From Haloimpatiens lingqiaonensis (GTDB taxonomy: Bacteria; Bacillota; Clostridia; Clostridiales; Clostridiaceae), in assembly GCF_044502415.1 (NCBI RefSeq), contig NZ_CP172402.1: a stretch of DNA of 64,000 nt; one strand, 5' to 3'. Shown here piece by piece: positions 1 to 7,716 of the stretch. Both the position numbers and the translations under genes were made by a program. The stretch's first letter is position 1, and every line of letters begins with the position of its first letter. The notes under the pieces are model-generated. The model did not search any database. It was given only the letters and a program-made list of their open reading frames with translations, and was not told where the DNA came from.

Positions 1-98
1 CATCCCCTTCTCTTTGGCTTGTATTCATCTAAGTCTTTTAATATTTCTTCCACATTTATTTTTTCATTTTCTATAAGTTTTTCTTTTTCATTACTCAT
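1..98 (-). CDS. oraE: D-ornithine 4,5-aminomutase large subunit, N-terminal fragment
   Basis: Only the first 32 or so codons are inside the window; the gene continues past base 1. The start ATG (98-96) overlaps the end of oraS by eight bases, a tight translational coupling. The readable N-terminus starts MSNEKEKLIENEKINVEEI and reaches a YKPKRRG motif, which fits OraE N-termini as I recall them. OraE carries adenosylcobalamin and PLP and, with OraS, moves the delta-amino group of D-ornithine to give 2,4-diaminopentanoate in the Stickland ornithine pathway. Assignment rests mainly on position after ord-ortA-ortB-oraS. Confidence 0.85.
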   Translation of the reverse strand, partial: MSNEKEKLIENEKINVEEILKDLDEYKPKRRG

Positions 99-459
99 TT
101 AATGCACCACCTATCAAAGCACTTACTTTATCCCATCCTTTACCTTCTGCCAGCTCTCTTCCTGCTTCCATATAATTTATATTCTTTATATCTGCATATT
201 TTAAAACTACGTGCCCCATACCTTTACCTAAAAGTTTCCATTTACTTCCCTGTTTAACTATTTCAGAAGCTTCAATACTCGTAAACCCCATTCTTAAAAG
301 TACTGAACGCTCTATAGATGGAGATGTATGATTATATGCCAAATCCACCATAGGTTTTACTATTTCTTCTGTTAAACTCCAAAATCTATTGTAAAGTTCC
401 TCATTGGTTAAATCTTTAATATGCTCTCTTCTCTTTTCAAAATCATCTTCTCTTTTCAC
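91..459 (-). CDS. oraS: D-ornithine 4,5-aminomutase small subunit
   Basis: The product is 122 residues, the usual size for OraS. It starts at a GTG codon behind an AGGGGGG ribosome site. The sequence (for example YNHTSPSIERSVLLRMGF in the middle and GKGMGHVVLKYA later) matches the known S subunit family. OraS partners OraE in the adenosylcobalamin- and PLP-dependent conversion of D-ornithine to (2R,4S)-2,4-diaminopentanoate. It lies 27 bases after ortB and overlaps oraE, so it is part of the ord operon. Confidence 0.93.
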   Translation of the reverse strand: MKREDDFEKRREHIKDLTNEELYNRFWSLTEEIVKPMVDLAYNHTSPSIERSVLLRMGFTSIEASEIVKQGSKWKLLGKGMGHVVLKYADIKNINYMEAGRELAEGKGWDKVSALIGGALNE

Positions 460-486
460 AAATAGCCCCCCTTGTAGTTTGTTAGA

Positions 487-1890
487 TTATTTATCTAAAC
501 TTTGTATTATGTCCAAAACCTCTCTTTTATTAAGCTTTGTTTCTTCACATAAAAACTCTATATCCTCTTCATTTAAAACAGTCGCTTTAGAACTTTTCAA
601 ATTGTTTCTAATTAAAGATTTTTTATAATCATTTAATTGTTTTTCCTTTATAAATATTTTTGATGGATGATCTGGTATTATAATATTTTTTCCAAGCACC
701 TCTTCTCGTGGATCACCTAATTTTACTTCTACTCCATTTTTCTTTGCAAAAGTAAGCTGAGGTAATATATGTTTTCCTGCCCCTGTGTATTCGGTTTCTT
801 GTACAATCAAAATTTCATCATTTCTCATCTCTTGAGCTATAACAAAAGCTGCTGCTAAAGATGTGTTGCCTGCAGGCCCTCTCTCAATACCCTCTATTTG
901 AGAAAGTAGTTCCGTCATATAAAATACCTGTCCTTGATTTACCGTTACATATCTATCCATATATCTTAGTGGCCTTGCAGCACTTCTTGGCACATCTGAT
1001 CTATCAGGCCAAGTCATAAAAGGAATACCAAAACCAGTGTGTCCAGTGGTGAAGGATTTTCTGTTAAAATCTTTATCTGATGCCATGTGAAGACCTGTTA
1101 AATCTACAGAAGCTCCTATTACCTTTGTATTTATAGCACCTGCTTTTTTAAGTCCCCTTGCAGTACCAGTTAAATTTCCTCCTCCAGCATGTGTTACAAC
1201 TACTCCTTCTGGTTCTTTTCCAAACCTCTCCATACACTGGTTATATATTTCATATCCAAGACTTTCAACCCCTGCTATACCACTAGGTGAATACAATGAA
1301 GCATTATAATATCCAGTGCTCTCCAAAACCTTTAAAAATGTATAAAAAAGTTCTGGTCCTACTGTTAATTGAATTACCTCTGCCCCAAGACATTCACATT
1401 TTCTACCCTTTTCAATAATCTCTGGTTGTCCTATTTTTTTAGAATCATAACATTCCTGAACAATTATGCATTTCAATCCTCTCATAGCTGCCTGAGAAGC
1501 CACTGCAGCACCATAATTTCCTGATGTTGCAGAAACCACTCCCTTATAACCTTTTCGTTTTGCATCATATACAGATAAAGCAGCTCTTCTATCTTTAAAA
1601 CTTCCAGAAGGATTAGCACTTTCATCTTTTAAAAATATTCTAGCAGCCTCACCAGTTTTAGATACTTTTCTTGCTAAAGCCGTTAAATTTCTTAACTCTA
1701 ATAGAGGTGTATTCCCTACTCCTGTCTCCTTCTGTATTCTTATTACATCCTGAAGTTCATATCCTGTATCCTTCATCATATCTTCATAATCAAATGCAAT
1801 ATTTGATTTTTCATATTTAGAATAATTTATTTTCACAGATTTAAGCATTATTTCATTTTTTCTTTCCATAAGCTCATGATATTTACTCAA
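487..1890 (-). CDS. ortB: 2-amino-4-oxopentanoate thiolase, PLP-binding subunit
   Basis: A 467-residue fold-type II PLP enzyme related to threonine synthase and cysteine synthase. The Schiff-base lysine is K99 in SANPSGSFKDRRA, and a glycine-rich phosphate loop follows (SATSGNYGAAV). With OrtA it cleaves 2-amino-4-oxopentanoate with CoA into alanine and acetyl-CoA, the last carbon-splitting step of oxidative ornithine degradation. The start is a TTG with an AAGGTG ribosome site. It sits between ortA (12-base gap) and oraS, as in the C. sticklandii operon. Confidence 0.93.
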   Translation of the reverse strand: MSKYHELMERKNEIMLKSVKINYSKYEKSNIAFDYEDMMKDTGYELQDVIRIQKETGVGNTPLLELRNLTALARKVSKTGEAARIFLKDESANPSGSFKDRRAALSVYDAKRKGYKGVVSATSGNYGAAVASQAAMRGLKCIIVQECYDSKKIGQPEIIEKGRKCECLGAEVIQLTVGPELFYTFLKVLESTGYYNASLYSPSGIAGVESLGYEIYNQCMERFGKEPEGVVVTHAGGGNLTGTARGLKKAGAINTKVIGASVDLTGLHMASDKDFNRKSFTTGHTGFGIPFMTWPDRSDVPRSAARPLRYMDRYVTVNQGQVFYMTELLSQIEGIERGPAGNTSLAAAFVIAQEMRNDEILIVQETEYTGAGKHILPQLTFAKKNGVEVKLGDPREEVLGKNIIIPDHPSKIFIKEKQLNDYKKSLIRNNLKSSKATVLNEEDIEFLCEETKLNKREVLDIIQSLDK

Positions 1891-1902
1891 AATTTCACCT
1901 TC

Positions 1903-2200
1903 TTACTCTAAACTATTTAGTATTTTTTTTGCTTGAATTCCTATGTGAGAAACTTCTTTCACATAATCACCAAAATCATGGACATATCTTGGTTCACACT
2001 CTGTAACTATTCCTTTTTCGCATCTTCCAGTTAGTGTTTCTATTTCCACTTCTTCTCCTATATTACAATCTTTTTTGCAAAAGCCCTTAACCCACATTTT
2101 TAAAGGAGTGTTTTTGGTATACTTCCGGTATATTATCCGCTCTTTCATTAGGTTCTAAAACTGTTCTGGTTATTTCTACCCAAGTTCCCTTTTCTATCAT
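1903..2200 (-). pseudogene. ortA: 2-amino-4-oxopentanoate thiolase small subunit, with a one-base frameshift
   Basis: Two overlapping frames together make one OrtA of about 98 residues. The 5' part starts at ATG 2200 (MIEKGTWVEITRTVLEP) and runs out of frame after NIPE. The 3' part carries KNTPLKMWVKG to the end. Removing one base near 2121 restores PEDTKNTPLKM, the expected family sequence. The gene starts five bases after the ord stop codon, with the ribosome site overlapping the end of ord. OrtA is the partner of OrtB, so loss would block the pathway. A sequencing error is at least as likely as a real lesion. If the frame really is broken, the shorter internal start at 2148 gives an 81-residue protein lacking the N-terminus. 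Confidence 0.85.
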
Positions 2201-2205
2201 AGTTT

Positions 2206-3255
2206 CTATTCACCTCTATAATATTTTATTTGCTCTACAAAACTATTTTCTATAGCATGTGGTAATGGCAAATCTATCATAGTCTTAAGACCTGGTTTAC
2301 TCGAAATAACTAATGGTATAGTATTAACTGCCATAGCCATAGTTCCTATTCCACCAGGAGTTTCTGGTTTTATACAAAGATCTAAATCTGCATCTCCCTT
2401 AATATGAATGTAATCACCTGTATCCACTCCTTCACTTTGAGGATTTATTTGTTGTGGATGTTCAAGGGTTATTACAGTTTTTCCATTCTTTTTGCCATAA
2501 GCAACATGACAACATCCTGCAACCATTCCTGGCTCTACTTTTATGCAGTGAGTTTCCCTATAAGTATTAGATATAATAGGTTCTCTAGTTTCTACTATTT
2601 CATCTATCTCTAAACCTAATGCCTTAGCTATCATAGGTATAGATTGTTTAAATCCTATATGTCCAACTATACTTCCATTTTTAATTCCCTCTTCAAACTC
2701 CTGTAGAGTAGTACCTACGCCTTGTGTTTTCATAACTGTAAGTCCAAATGGAGATAAATCATTTACTCTAGAAGCACTTATAGAGTGTACTTTTCTACAA
2801 GCTGCAGATAATGTAATTATCATAGTATCAAGTACAAAACCAGGATTTACCCCTGTACCTAGTATAGTTACTCCATTTTCTTTTGCTAATCTATCCATTT
2901 CCTCAGCTAGCTCTTTATGCTCTTCATAAGGATAGGCCATTTCTTCCGCAATAGTTATACAATTCTTTTTACTTTCAACTATTTGTTTTATGCAAGGAAA
3001 TACGTTTTTCACAAAAGAATCTATAGCAAGAATTACTACATCCGCCTCAATGTGTTTTATTTTAGAAAAATCATCACTTACATTTACATTTAATTTTTTA
3101 CCTATGTCCAAAACTTCTCCTAAATCCCTTCCAATTTTAAATGGCGCCATATCCACTGCTGCCACAATTTCCACATCTTTTTTTTCTAAAAGCATTTTTG
3201 CCATTCCACTGCCCATAGCTCCAAGTCCCCAAGAAATCACTTTAACTTTACTCAT
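2206..3255 (-). CDS. ord: 2,4-diaminopentanoate dehydrogenase
   Basis: A 349-residue NAD(P)-dependent dehydrogenase with an N-terminal Rossmann motif GLGAMGSGMAKMLL (residues about 10-23), as in dihydrodipicolinate reductase-like enzymes. It oxidatively deaminates 2,4-diaminopentanoate to 2-amino-4-oxopentanoate, the substrate of OrtAB. It is the first gene of the operon, starting at ATG after a GGGGGAG ribosome site. A sigma-54 promoter lies about 75 bases upstream. Length and context match Ord of other Stickland clostridia. Confidence 0.93.
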   Translation of the reverse strand: MSKVKVISWGLGAMGSGMAKMLLEKKDVEIVAAVDMAPFKIGRDLGEVLDIGKKLNVNVSDDFSKIKHIEADVVILAIDSFVKNVFPCIKQIVESKKNCITIAEEMAYPYEEHKELAEEMDRLAKENGVTILGTGVNPGFVLDTMIITLSAACRKVHSISASRVNDLSPFGLTVMKTQGVGTTLQEFEEGIKNGSIVGHIGFKQSIPMIAKALGLEIDEIVETREPIISNTYRETHCIKVEPGMVAGCCHVAYGKKNGKTVITLEHPQQINPQSEGVDTGDYIHIKGDADLDLCIKPETPGGIGTMAMAVNTIPLVISSKPGLKTMIDLPLPHAIENSFVEQIKYYRGE

Positions 3256-3327
3256 GTGTTACTCCCCCTTAATTTTTATTCTATAAAATTATTCATTTTT
3301 CACAACATTTATTCATTAATATTATAA

Positions 3328-3342
3328 GCAAATTCCATGCCA
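3328..3342 (-). promoter_or_regulatory. sigma-54 (-24/-12) promoter of the ornithine operon
   Basis: On the minus strand the sequence is TGGCATGGAATTTGC. The invariant GG and GC are separated by exactly ten bases, close to the consensus TGGCAC-N5-TTGC. Transcription would start near 3316, about 60 bases before the ord ATG. A sigma-54 activator gene lies immediately upstream on the same strand. Confidence 0.8.
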
Positions 3343-3572
3343 TAAATTTATAATATATAGCTGTATATTTTAAATTACCCTAAAGTAATTTTCCGTTTTT
3401 AAAGAGTTTTTCAGCTTTTTTTAATGTTTATATCTTATTTTCAGCTCCTTAATATTTAATTCAGTTTTTAAAATTCATCTATTCATCACCCTATAAATTA
3501 TATAACCGCAAAAAATATTGCATCATAATATTATTGCATTTATCTGAATTAATTGAAAATACATATTTTTCA

Positions 3573-3602
3573 AGCATACTGCAAATTATTTTGCAGTATG
3601 CT
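3573..3602. promoter_or_regulatory. palindromic candidate enhancer site for the sigma-54 activator
   Basis: A perfect inverted repeat with 13-base arms (AGCATACTGCAAA and its complement) around a four-base TTAT spacer. No T-tract follows on either strand, so it is not an intrinsic terminator. It is about 245 bases upstream of the -24/-12 promoter, a normal distance for an upstream activating sequence bound by an NtrC-type dimer. Confidence 0.6.
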
Positions 3603-3716
3603 GCCGAATTTATGGCACTTTTTTTGAAATTCATATTAAAAATTCAATACATTATATAGAAAAACAATTTAAATAGAAACTTAAAGTCTAACATTTAAAA
3701 CAAAAGAGCTATTAGA

Positions 3717-3775
3717 TAAAAAATAAAAGTGAATTAAAATTTAGCCAAATGTATTTCTACTAAATTTTAATCCAC
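3717..3775 (-). terminator. intrinsic terminator of the sigma-54 activator gene
   Basis: On the minus strand a 16-base stem (GTGGATTAAAATTTAG against CTAAATTTTAATTCAC) encloses a 15-base loop and is followed by CTTTTATTTTTT. It begins about 20 bases after the activator stop codon and separates the activator from ord. Confidence 0.75.
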
Positions 3776-3793
3776 CTAATTCATAACTTTATT

Positions 3794-4623
3794 TTATATA
3801 ATATTGTATTTTTTAATTTTATACTGTAGATTCTGCCTAGAAATCCCCAATTTATCTGCAGTCTTAGTTATATTACCCTGGTGATTTTCTAGCTCCTGCT
3901 TAATTATTTTTCTTTCAATTTCCTCTATATAATCATTCAAATTTAAATTTGAATTACTATATGCACTTAACATATTGTCCTTTTCTTGCTTAATTATTTT
4001 ATTCTCAAAAAATTCTTTATGAAGCAATTCTTCCTCATCACTCATATTCATAGCAGATTCTATAATATTTTTTAGTTCTCTCACATTTCCTGGCCAATTA
4101 TAATTTATGAATTTTTCCATCACCAATTCATCTACACCTTGAACCTCTTTTCCTAGTAATTTACTATAATAATGAACAAAATAATTTGTAAGAATTATTA
4201 TATCTTCTTTTCTATTTCTTAAAGGAGGTATATCTATTCTTATAACACTTAATCTATAATAAAAATCTTCTCGTAGTTTCCCCTGTTTAATCAATTCCTT
4301 AGGTTCCTTATTTAATGTTGCTATTACTCTAACATCTACTTCAAAAACCTTACTACTACCTATAGGTCTTATATATCCATCTTGAAGCACCCTAAGAAGC
4401 TTAGATTGAAGATATGTGTCCATAGAGTTAACTTCATCTAAAAGTATTGTGCCTCTATGAGCTAATTGAAATAATCCTTTCTTATTTTCTGCTCCTGTAA
4501 AACTTCCCTTAGTGGTACCAAAAAGCATTCCTTCCAAAAGAGTACTGGGAATTGCTGCACAATTTATGGGTATAAAGGGCTGGTTACTTCTTATACCGTT
4601 ATAATGTATACTTTGAGCAAAGA
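3794..4623 (-). CDS. sigma-54 dependent activator, 3' exon (AAA+ remainder and Fis-type HTH)
   Basis: About 275 residues from VFAQSIHYNG onward are the C-terminal two thirds of an NtrC-family activator. Visible motifs are the GAFTGA-type loop (GSFTGA), Walker B TILLDEVNSM, the sensor/arginine region around LRNRKEDII, and a C-terminal HTH (NITKTADKLGISRQNLQY). The frame is open upstream to an ATG at 4705, but those extra residues are encoded by the IStron right end and are not activator sequence. The missing N-terminal half is at 6774-7312. Joining the two at the element boundary gives one in-frame protein of about 455 residues. Its place just upstream of ord and the sigma-54 promoter there make it the likely activator of ornithine degradation. 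Confidence 0.88.
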
Positions 4624-4815
4624 CCGTTGTATAAAACTTATAAAAAGTTATAAATATATAAATTTTACTTGTGTTATTCGTTACCAAATAACATTTCCTA
4701 TTCATAGAGTTCTATTTTGAATAATTAATTATTCTACTCTAGTTTGTGTAACTCTCCAAGGACTTGAATTCCCCCACAACGCAGGGTACATATTAGCATT
4801 ATCTTTTAGGTGATA
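4624..4815 (-). ncRNA. IStron right end / predicted omega (guide) RNA scaffold
   Basis: The 190 bases after the tnpB stop are the right end. They contain GC-richer structured sequence near 4765-4790 (GCGTTGTGGGGGAATTC on the minus strand), unlike the surrounding AT-rich DNA. In IS605-type elements the right end is processed into the TnpB guide RNA, with the guide taken from the flanking DNA. Here that guide would begin with the 3' exon (CTTTGCTCAAAG). The RNA is inferred from family knowledge; its ends cannot be set from sequence. Confidence 0.5.
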
Positions 4816-5946
4816 TTATGCTAATTTATAGTTACCAAGATTAATTGAAGCGTTTTTATCTCTGTCTATTTTCAGTCCACATTTAGGGCATACATAAATT
4901 CTATCTTTTAGCTTTAAATTTTCTTTAATGTTTCCACAAGAGCTACAAGTTTTAGAACTTGGATAAAATCTATCTGCCATGAAAAATTCTATTCCATTAA
5001 ATTCACATTTGTATTTTATTTGTCTTATAAATTCATAAAAACATTGCTCTTGAATTGCCTTTGCTAAGTGTTTGTTTTTCATCATTCCACTTATATTTAA
5101 ATCTTCCATGACGATTCTATAAGGCCTTAGTTTAACTATTTTATTAGTAGCCTGATGAATATGATTTAGTCTTATATAGTTTAGCTTTCTATGGACTAAT
5201 TTAATTTGTCTTTCTGTTTTTAATATATTTTTAGTTTTTATAAATTTATTTTCCTGTCTGTTCGCTTCATATTTTCTTGATACTTTTCTTTGCAATCTTT
5301 TTAATTTCTTTTTTAACTTTCTAACTCTTAAAGACTTATTAATGTTTTTAATGGGTTTTTCTAGACAGTTTACAATGGCTAGATTTTTCAACCCTAAATC
5401 AATACCTAAAGATAAATCTTTATTAAGCTCAACTTGGTTTTCATTGTGCTCAAACCCCAATGTTAAATACCAATACCTACCGTCAAAATAGCATCTTGGA
5501 TTATTATATTTAGGCAAATTGGGTATACTATAATTGGTTTTATACTTAACTTTACCTATTTTCTCTATATTGACTTTTCCATGTTTAAATTTAATGGCAT
5601 CATATCTAACATAAAAGGATTTTTTAGAATGTCTTTTGGTTTTAAACTTAGGATGTTTTGATAATCCTTTAAAGAAATTATCATAGGCACTATTTAAATC
5701 TTCAAAGGCATATTGTGTAACTTGAGCAGATACTTCATCTAACCACTCATAATCCTTATTCTTTTTAATACTATTATTAAAATCTGATCTTACTTTTGCC
5801 TTTGAGGGTTTAAGTCCATTTTTGTTCATCTCTTCCCATTTTGAAAGTCCCCAGTTGTAAGCAAATCTTGCGCATCCTACGGATTTAAACATTAATATTT
5901 CCTGCTCATTAGTGGGTTTTAGTCGTATTTTTATTGCCTTAATCAT
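4816..5946 (-). CDS. tnpB: RNA-guided endonuclease TnpB (IS605/OrfB type)
   Basis: An intact 376-residue TnpB. The RuvC-like acidic residues are in GIDLGLKNLAI, VMEDLNISGM and DRDKNASINL. The zinc ribbon is CSSCG...CPKCG near residues 336-357. The N-terminal helix-turn-helix/wedge region (MIKAIKIRLKPTNEQE) is typical. TnpB uses a guide RNA from the element's right end to cut the empty donor site and help the element persist. It is the only protein encoded in the IStron. The start ATG follows GAGGTGAG. All catalytic residues are present, so it should be active. Confidence 0.92.
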   Translation of the reverse strand: MIKAIKIRLKPTNEQEILMFKSVGCARFAYNWGLSKWEEMNKNGLKPSKAKVRSDFNNSIKKNKDYEWLDEVSAQVTQYAFEDLNSAYDNFFKGLSKHPKFKTKRHSKKSFYVRYDAIKFKHGKVNIEKIGKVKYKTNYSIPNLPKYNNPRCYFDGRYWYLTLGFEHNENQVELNKDLSLGIDLGLKNLAIVNCLEKPIKNINKSLRVRKLKKKLKRLQRKVSRKYEANRQENKFIKTKNILKTERQIKLVHRKLNYIRLNHIHQATNKIVKLRPYRIVMEDLNISGMMKNKHLAKAIQEQCFYEFIRQIKYKCEFNGIEFFMADRFYPSSKTCSSCGNIKENLKLKDRIYVCPKCGLKIDRDKNASINLGNYKLA

Positions 5947-6179
5947 TTTCTCACCTCACCTTCTAGTATTATTATTCCCTATATTACTAGGTTTATAGGC
6001 TAATACTATAAAGTGGTAAGATTTTAGATTTTAAAGTTAAAAATTTATACTGTATTGAAATTAATGATTGCATTATATATTTATAACTTCTTACAAGTTT
6101 TATGCATATTCACCCAGTATCGCTAATACTAAGCAGTTCTCAAAGTCTTGTAAAACTCATGAACTTCTCATACTTTCAT

Positions 6180-6776
6180 ATGAGCGTAGACTATATCATC
6201 ACCTCAATTAAATTGTCCATTGTCCATTGTCAATTGTCAATTAATATAAGGTGTCCTCCACTTCCACTACCAATAGCTTGTAGTGTACTCCCATCACAGG
6301 ATAGTCGTTGAAGTTTCCTCTTTTCGAGGCTTACCTGCTGATTGCCCATTATCGCAACCTAACGGTTTTTAACCATGAGATTGGCGCACTTAGGATTTAA
6401 CCTTATGCTATCTAACTAATTTTTTCTGCTTTCGCAACTATCACGCTTAGGCCTTTTTCATCCTTGCGTTGTAGTTTAGTTAGCTTTAGGGGTTTCCAGC
6501 AATTCAAAGGATTTTGGATGTATCTCGTACATCTCTCCATGCTCTTTACGAACATGGGAGGCTGTCAACAATTTTCTAAGTTATAAGCTATAAACAGAGC
6601 TCTTAGCTTCAGATGGAGTTTTTACTCCATCTGAAGGTTAGAGCTCGTTATCCAGGGACGTAGCTGCCGTTATCTCCCACTTTGTTAGAAGTGGGAGTGT
6701 TACGGCAGGTAGTCATCGGATAAAACTTTACAGTGAATTATAACTTTTTATAACTTATTTGTAACTGTTAGTTACC
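6180..6776 (-). ncRNA. group I intron 5' domain and catalytic core of the IStron
   Basis: All four classical core motifs are present in order on the minus strand: P (AATTGCTGGAAACCCC, 6504-6489), Q (CAATCAGCAGGTAAGC, 6344-6329), R (CTTCAACGACTATCC, 6313-6299) and S (GATATAGTCTACGCTC, 6197-6182). A P9-like hairpin (CTCATA...TATGAG) follows. A helix near the 5' end (TAAGTTATAA with TTATAACTTA) encloses the 127-base repeat. The 3' splice site should be at the far end of the element near 4624, so tnpB lies inside the intron. The core looks intact, so self-splicing is expected, but exact splice sites are not settled by sequence alone. Confidence 0.85.
6597..6723. repeat. double-hairpin repeat, copy 1 (inside the IStron)
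   Basis: One of four copies of a 126-127-base unit, all reading the same way on the plus strand. Hairpin 1 runs from GAGCTC to GAGCTC with arms built on CTTCAGATGGAGT. Hairpin 2 lies inside a TTATCC...GGATAA outer pairing, with an inner stem of CTGCCG and CTCCCACTT. This copy has the best-paired first hairpin. It sits in the peripheral P2-like stem of the group I intron, where an insertion would not disturb the core. Confidence 0.9.
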
Positions 6777-7312
6777 TCTTTACCACACCCTGTTTCTCCA
6801 TAAATAAGCACCGGTGAATTTGACAAACTAGCCCTCATAGCTTTATTTATAGCACCATTTAGAGCATCACTATTCCCTACTATATCATTAAACACATAAT
6901 GGTCTTGACTGCTTTTAAGTACCGATTGTAGTTTACATAACTTTTCATTAACTTCCTTAAATTGAGTCATATCTTGAGCTATTTCAATAGCTCCTATAAG
7001 TTCATTATTCTCCATCACTGGAATTGTAGTATTAATTGTTGTTATCTTTTTACCAATATTACTACTGTATCTTTGAATTACATCCTTAACTTTTTTACGA
7101 CTTTTTATGCACTTAATTATAGTTGAACTTTCTTCATCTACATCCTCCAAATATTCATCTACTTTTTTCCCCATTACTTCATCTTTATTAAGACCCTCAA
7201 TAGATGCCATTACATCATTATAATATATGGTTTTACCATCATTATCTACAATATGTATTCCTAAATTTAAGTTATTAATTAAACAATTCAATATATTCTC
7301 TATTTTTATCAT
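6774..7312 (-). CDS. sigma-54 dependent activator, 5' exon (PAS domain and Walker A)
   Basis: The first 179-180 residues hold an N-terminal PAS sensor domain (MIKIENILNCLINNLNLGI onward, residues about 5-120) and the start of the AAA+ domain ending at Walker A GETGCGKE. After that the IStron begins and the frame would stop within six codons (VTNSYK). The start ATG follows a GGGGGG-type ribosome site. The rest of the protein is encoded at 3794-4623. Splicing at the element boundary would give GCGKE-V-FAQSIHYNG, matching the NtrC family. Without splicing the protein lacks its ATPase and DNA-binding parts. Confidence 0.88.
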
Positions 7313-7504
7313 GTTATTGCCCCCTATATATTAAATGTCTATAATATAAGTGTATAATTAACCTTAAATTATTTCAACAATATAAAATTATTACCTTGTG
7401 AGGAATAAAATATATGATGAAAGCTCAATATAATTATTTGATAAGATATAATTTATTATAAACTCAACTTTCTCATATAAATTTTAGGCTCTATATTATA
7501 CAAG

Positions 7505-7645
7505 CTAAGAAATAAAAGCGAAAAAGTAAGAACTAATAGGTAAAAAGTAAAAACTATTACTTACAAATTAATTATAAAAAACTCTTTGAGTTTTATCCTT
7601 AACTCTTACTTCTTAGCTATTACCTATTACTTATCTGTAAATTTT
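7505..7645. repeat. AT-rich interspersed repeat, copy A
   Basis: The stretch GAGTTTTATCCTTAACTCT followed by TATTACCTATTAC-type runs is repeated in inverted orientation at 59390-59530. Each copy is itself roughly palindromic, with GTAATAGGTAAAAAG-like sequence on one side and its complement on the other. It occupies most of the 400-base gap between the activator and the ThrE-type exporter; the rest of that gap shows only AT-rich promoter-like sequence. Confidence 0.7.
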
Positions 7646-7716
7646 ATAACTGCGAAAGTTGAATTACTAACTTTAATTAAAATATATTAAATAATAAAAA
7701 TAGAAAGGAGCTTAAT

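Larger units (their letters stand above)
4624..6776 (-). mobile_element. IStron: group I intron fused to an IS605-type tnpB element
   Basis: The element splits the activator gene between codons for GETGCGKE and FAQSIHYNG. A GGT is present at both edges, so the exact boundary is uncertain by three bases; the length is 2151 bases. Read on the minus strand it has, in order, a short 5' end, a copy of the 127-base hairpin repeat, a complete set of group I intron core motifs, an intact tnpB, and a right end of the IS605 kind. This is the layout of clostridial IStrons such as CdISt1 of C. difficile. No TnpA is encoded, so transposition would need one supplied in trans. The element and the host gene have the same orientation, which splicing requires. 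Confidence 0.88.

Noticed and set aside
3613..3628. A second sigma-54-like promoter on the plus strand (TGGCAC then TTTGA).
   Set aside because: The -12 element has GA instead of GC and it would drive antisense RNA into the activator gene; probably chance.
6102..6311. A 69-codon plus-strand open frame inside the IStron.
   Set aside because: It runs antisense to the R and S motifs of the intron and has no convincing ribosome site or family match.
6597..6723. CRISPR repeats.
   Set aside because: The copies are 126-127 bases long, far apart, not in an array and have no spacers.
3794..7312. Reading the sigma-54 activator as an ordinary transposon-killed pseudogene.
   Set aside because: The insert has all group I intron core motifs, the sense orientation and boundaries that restore the frame; loss of function cannot be assumed.
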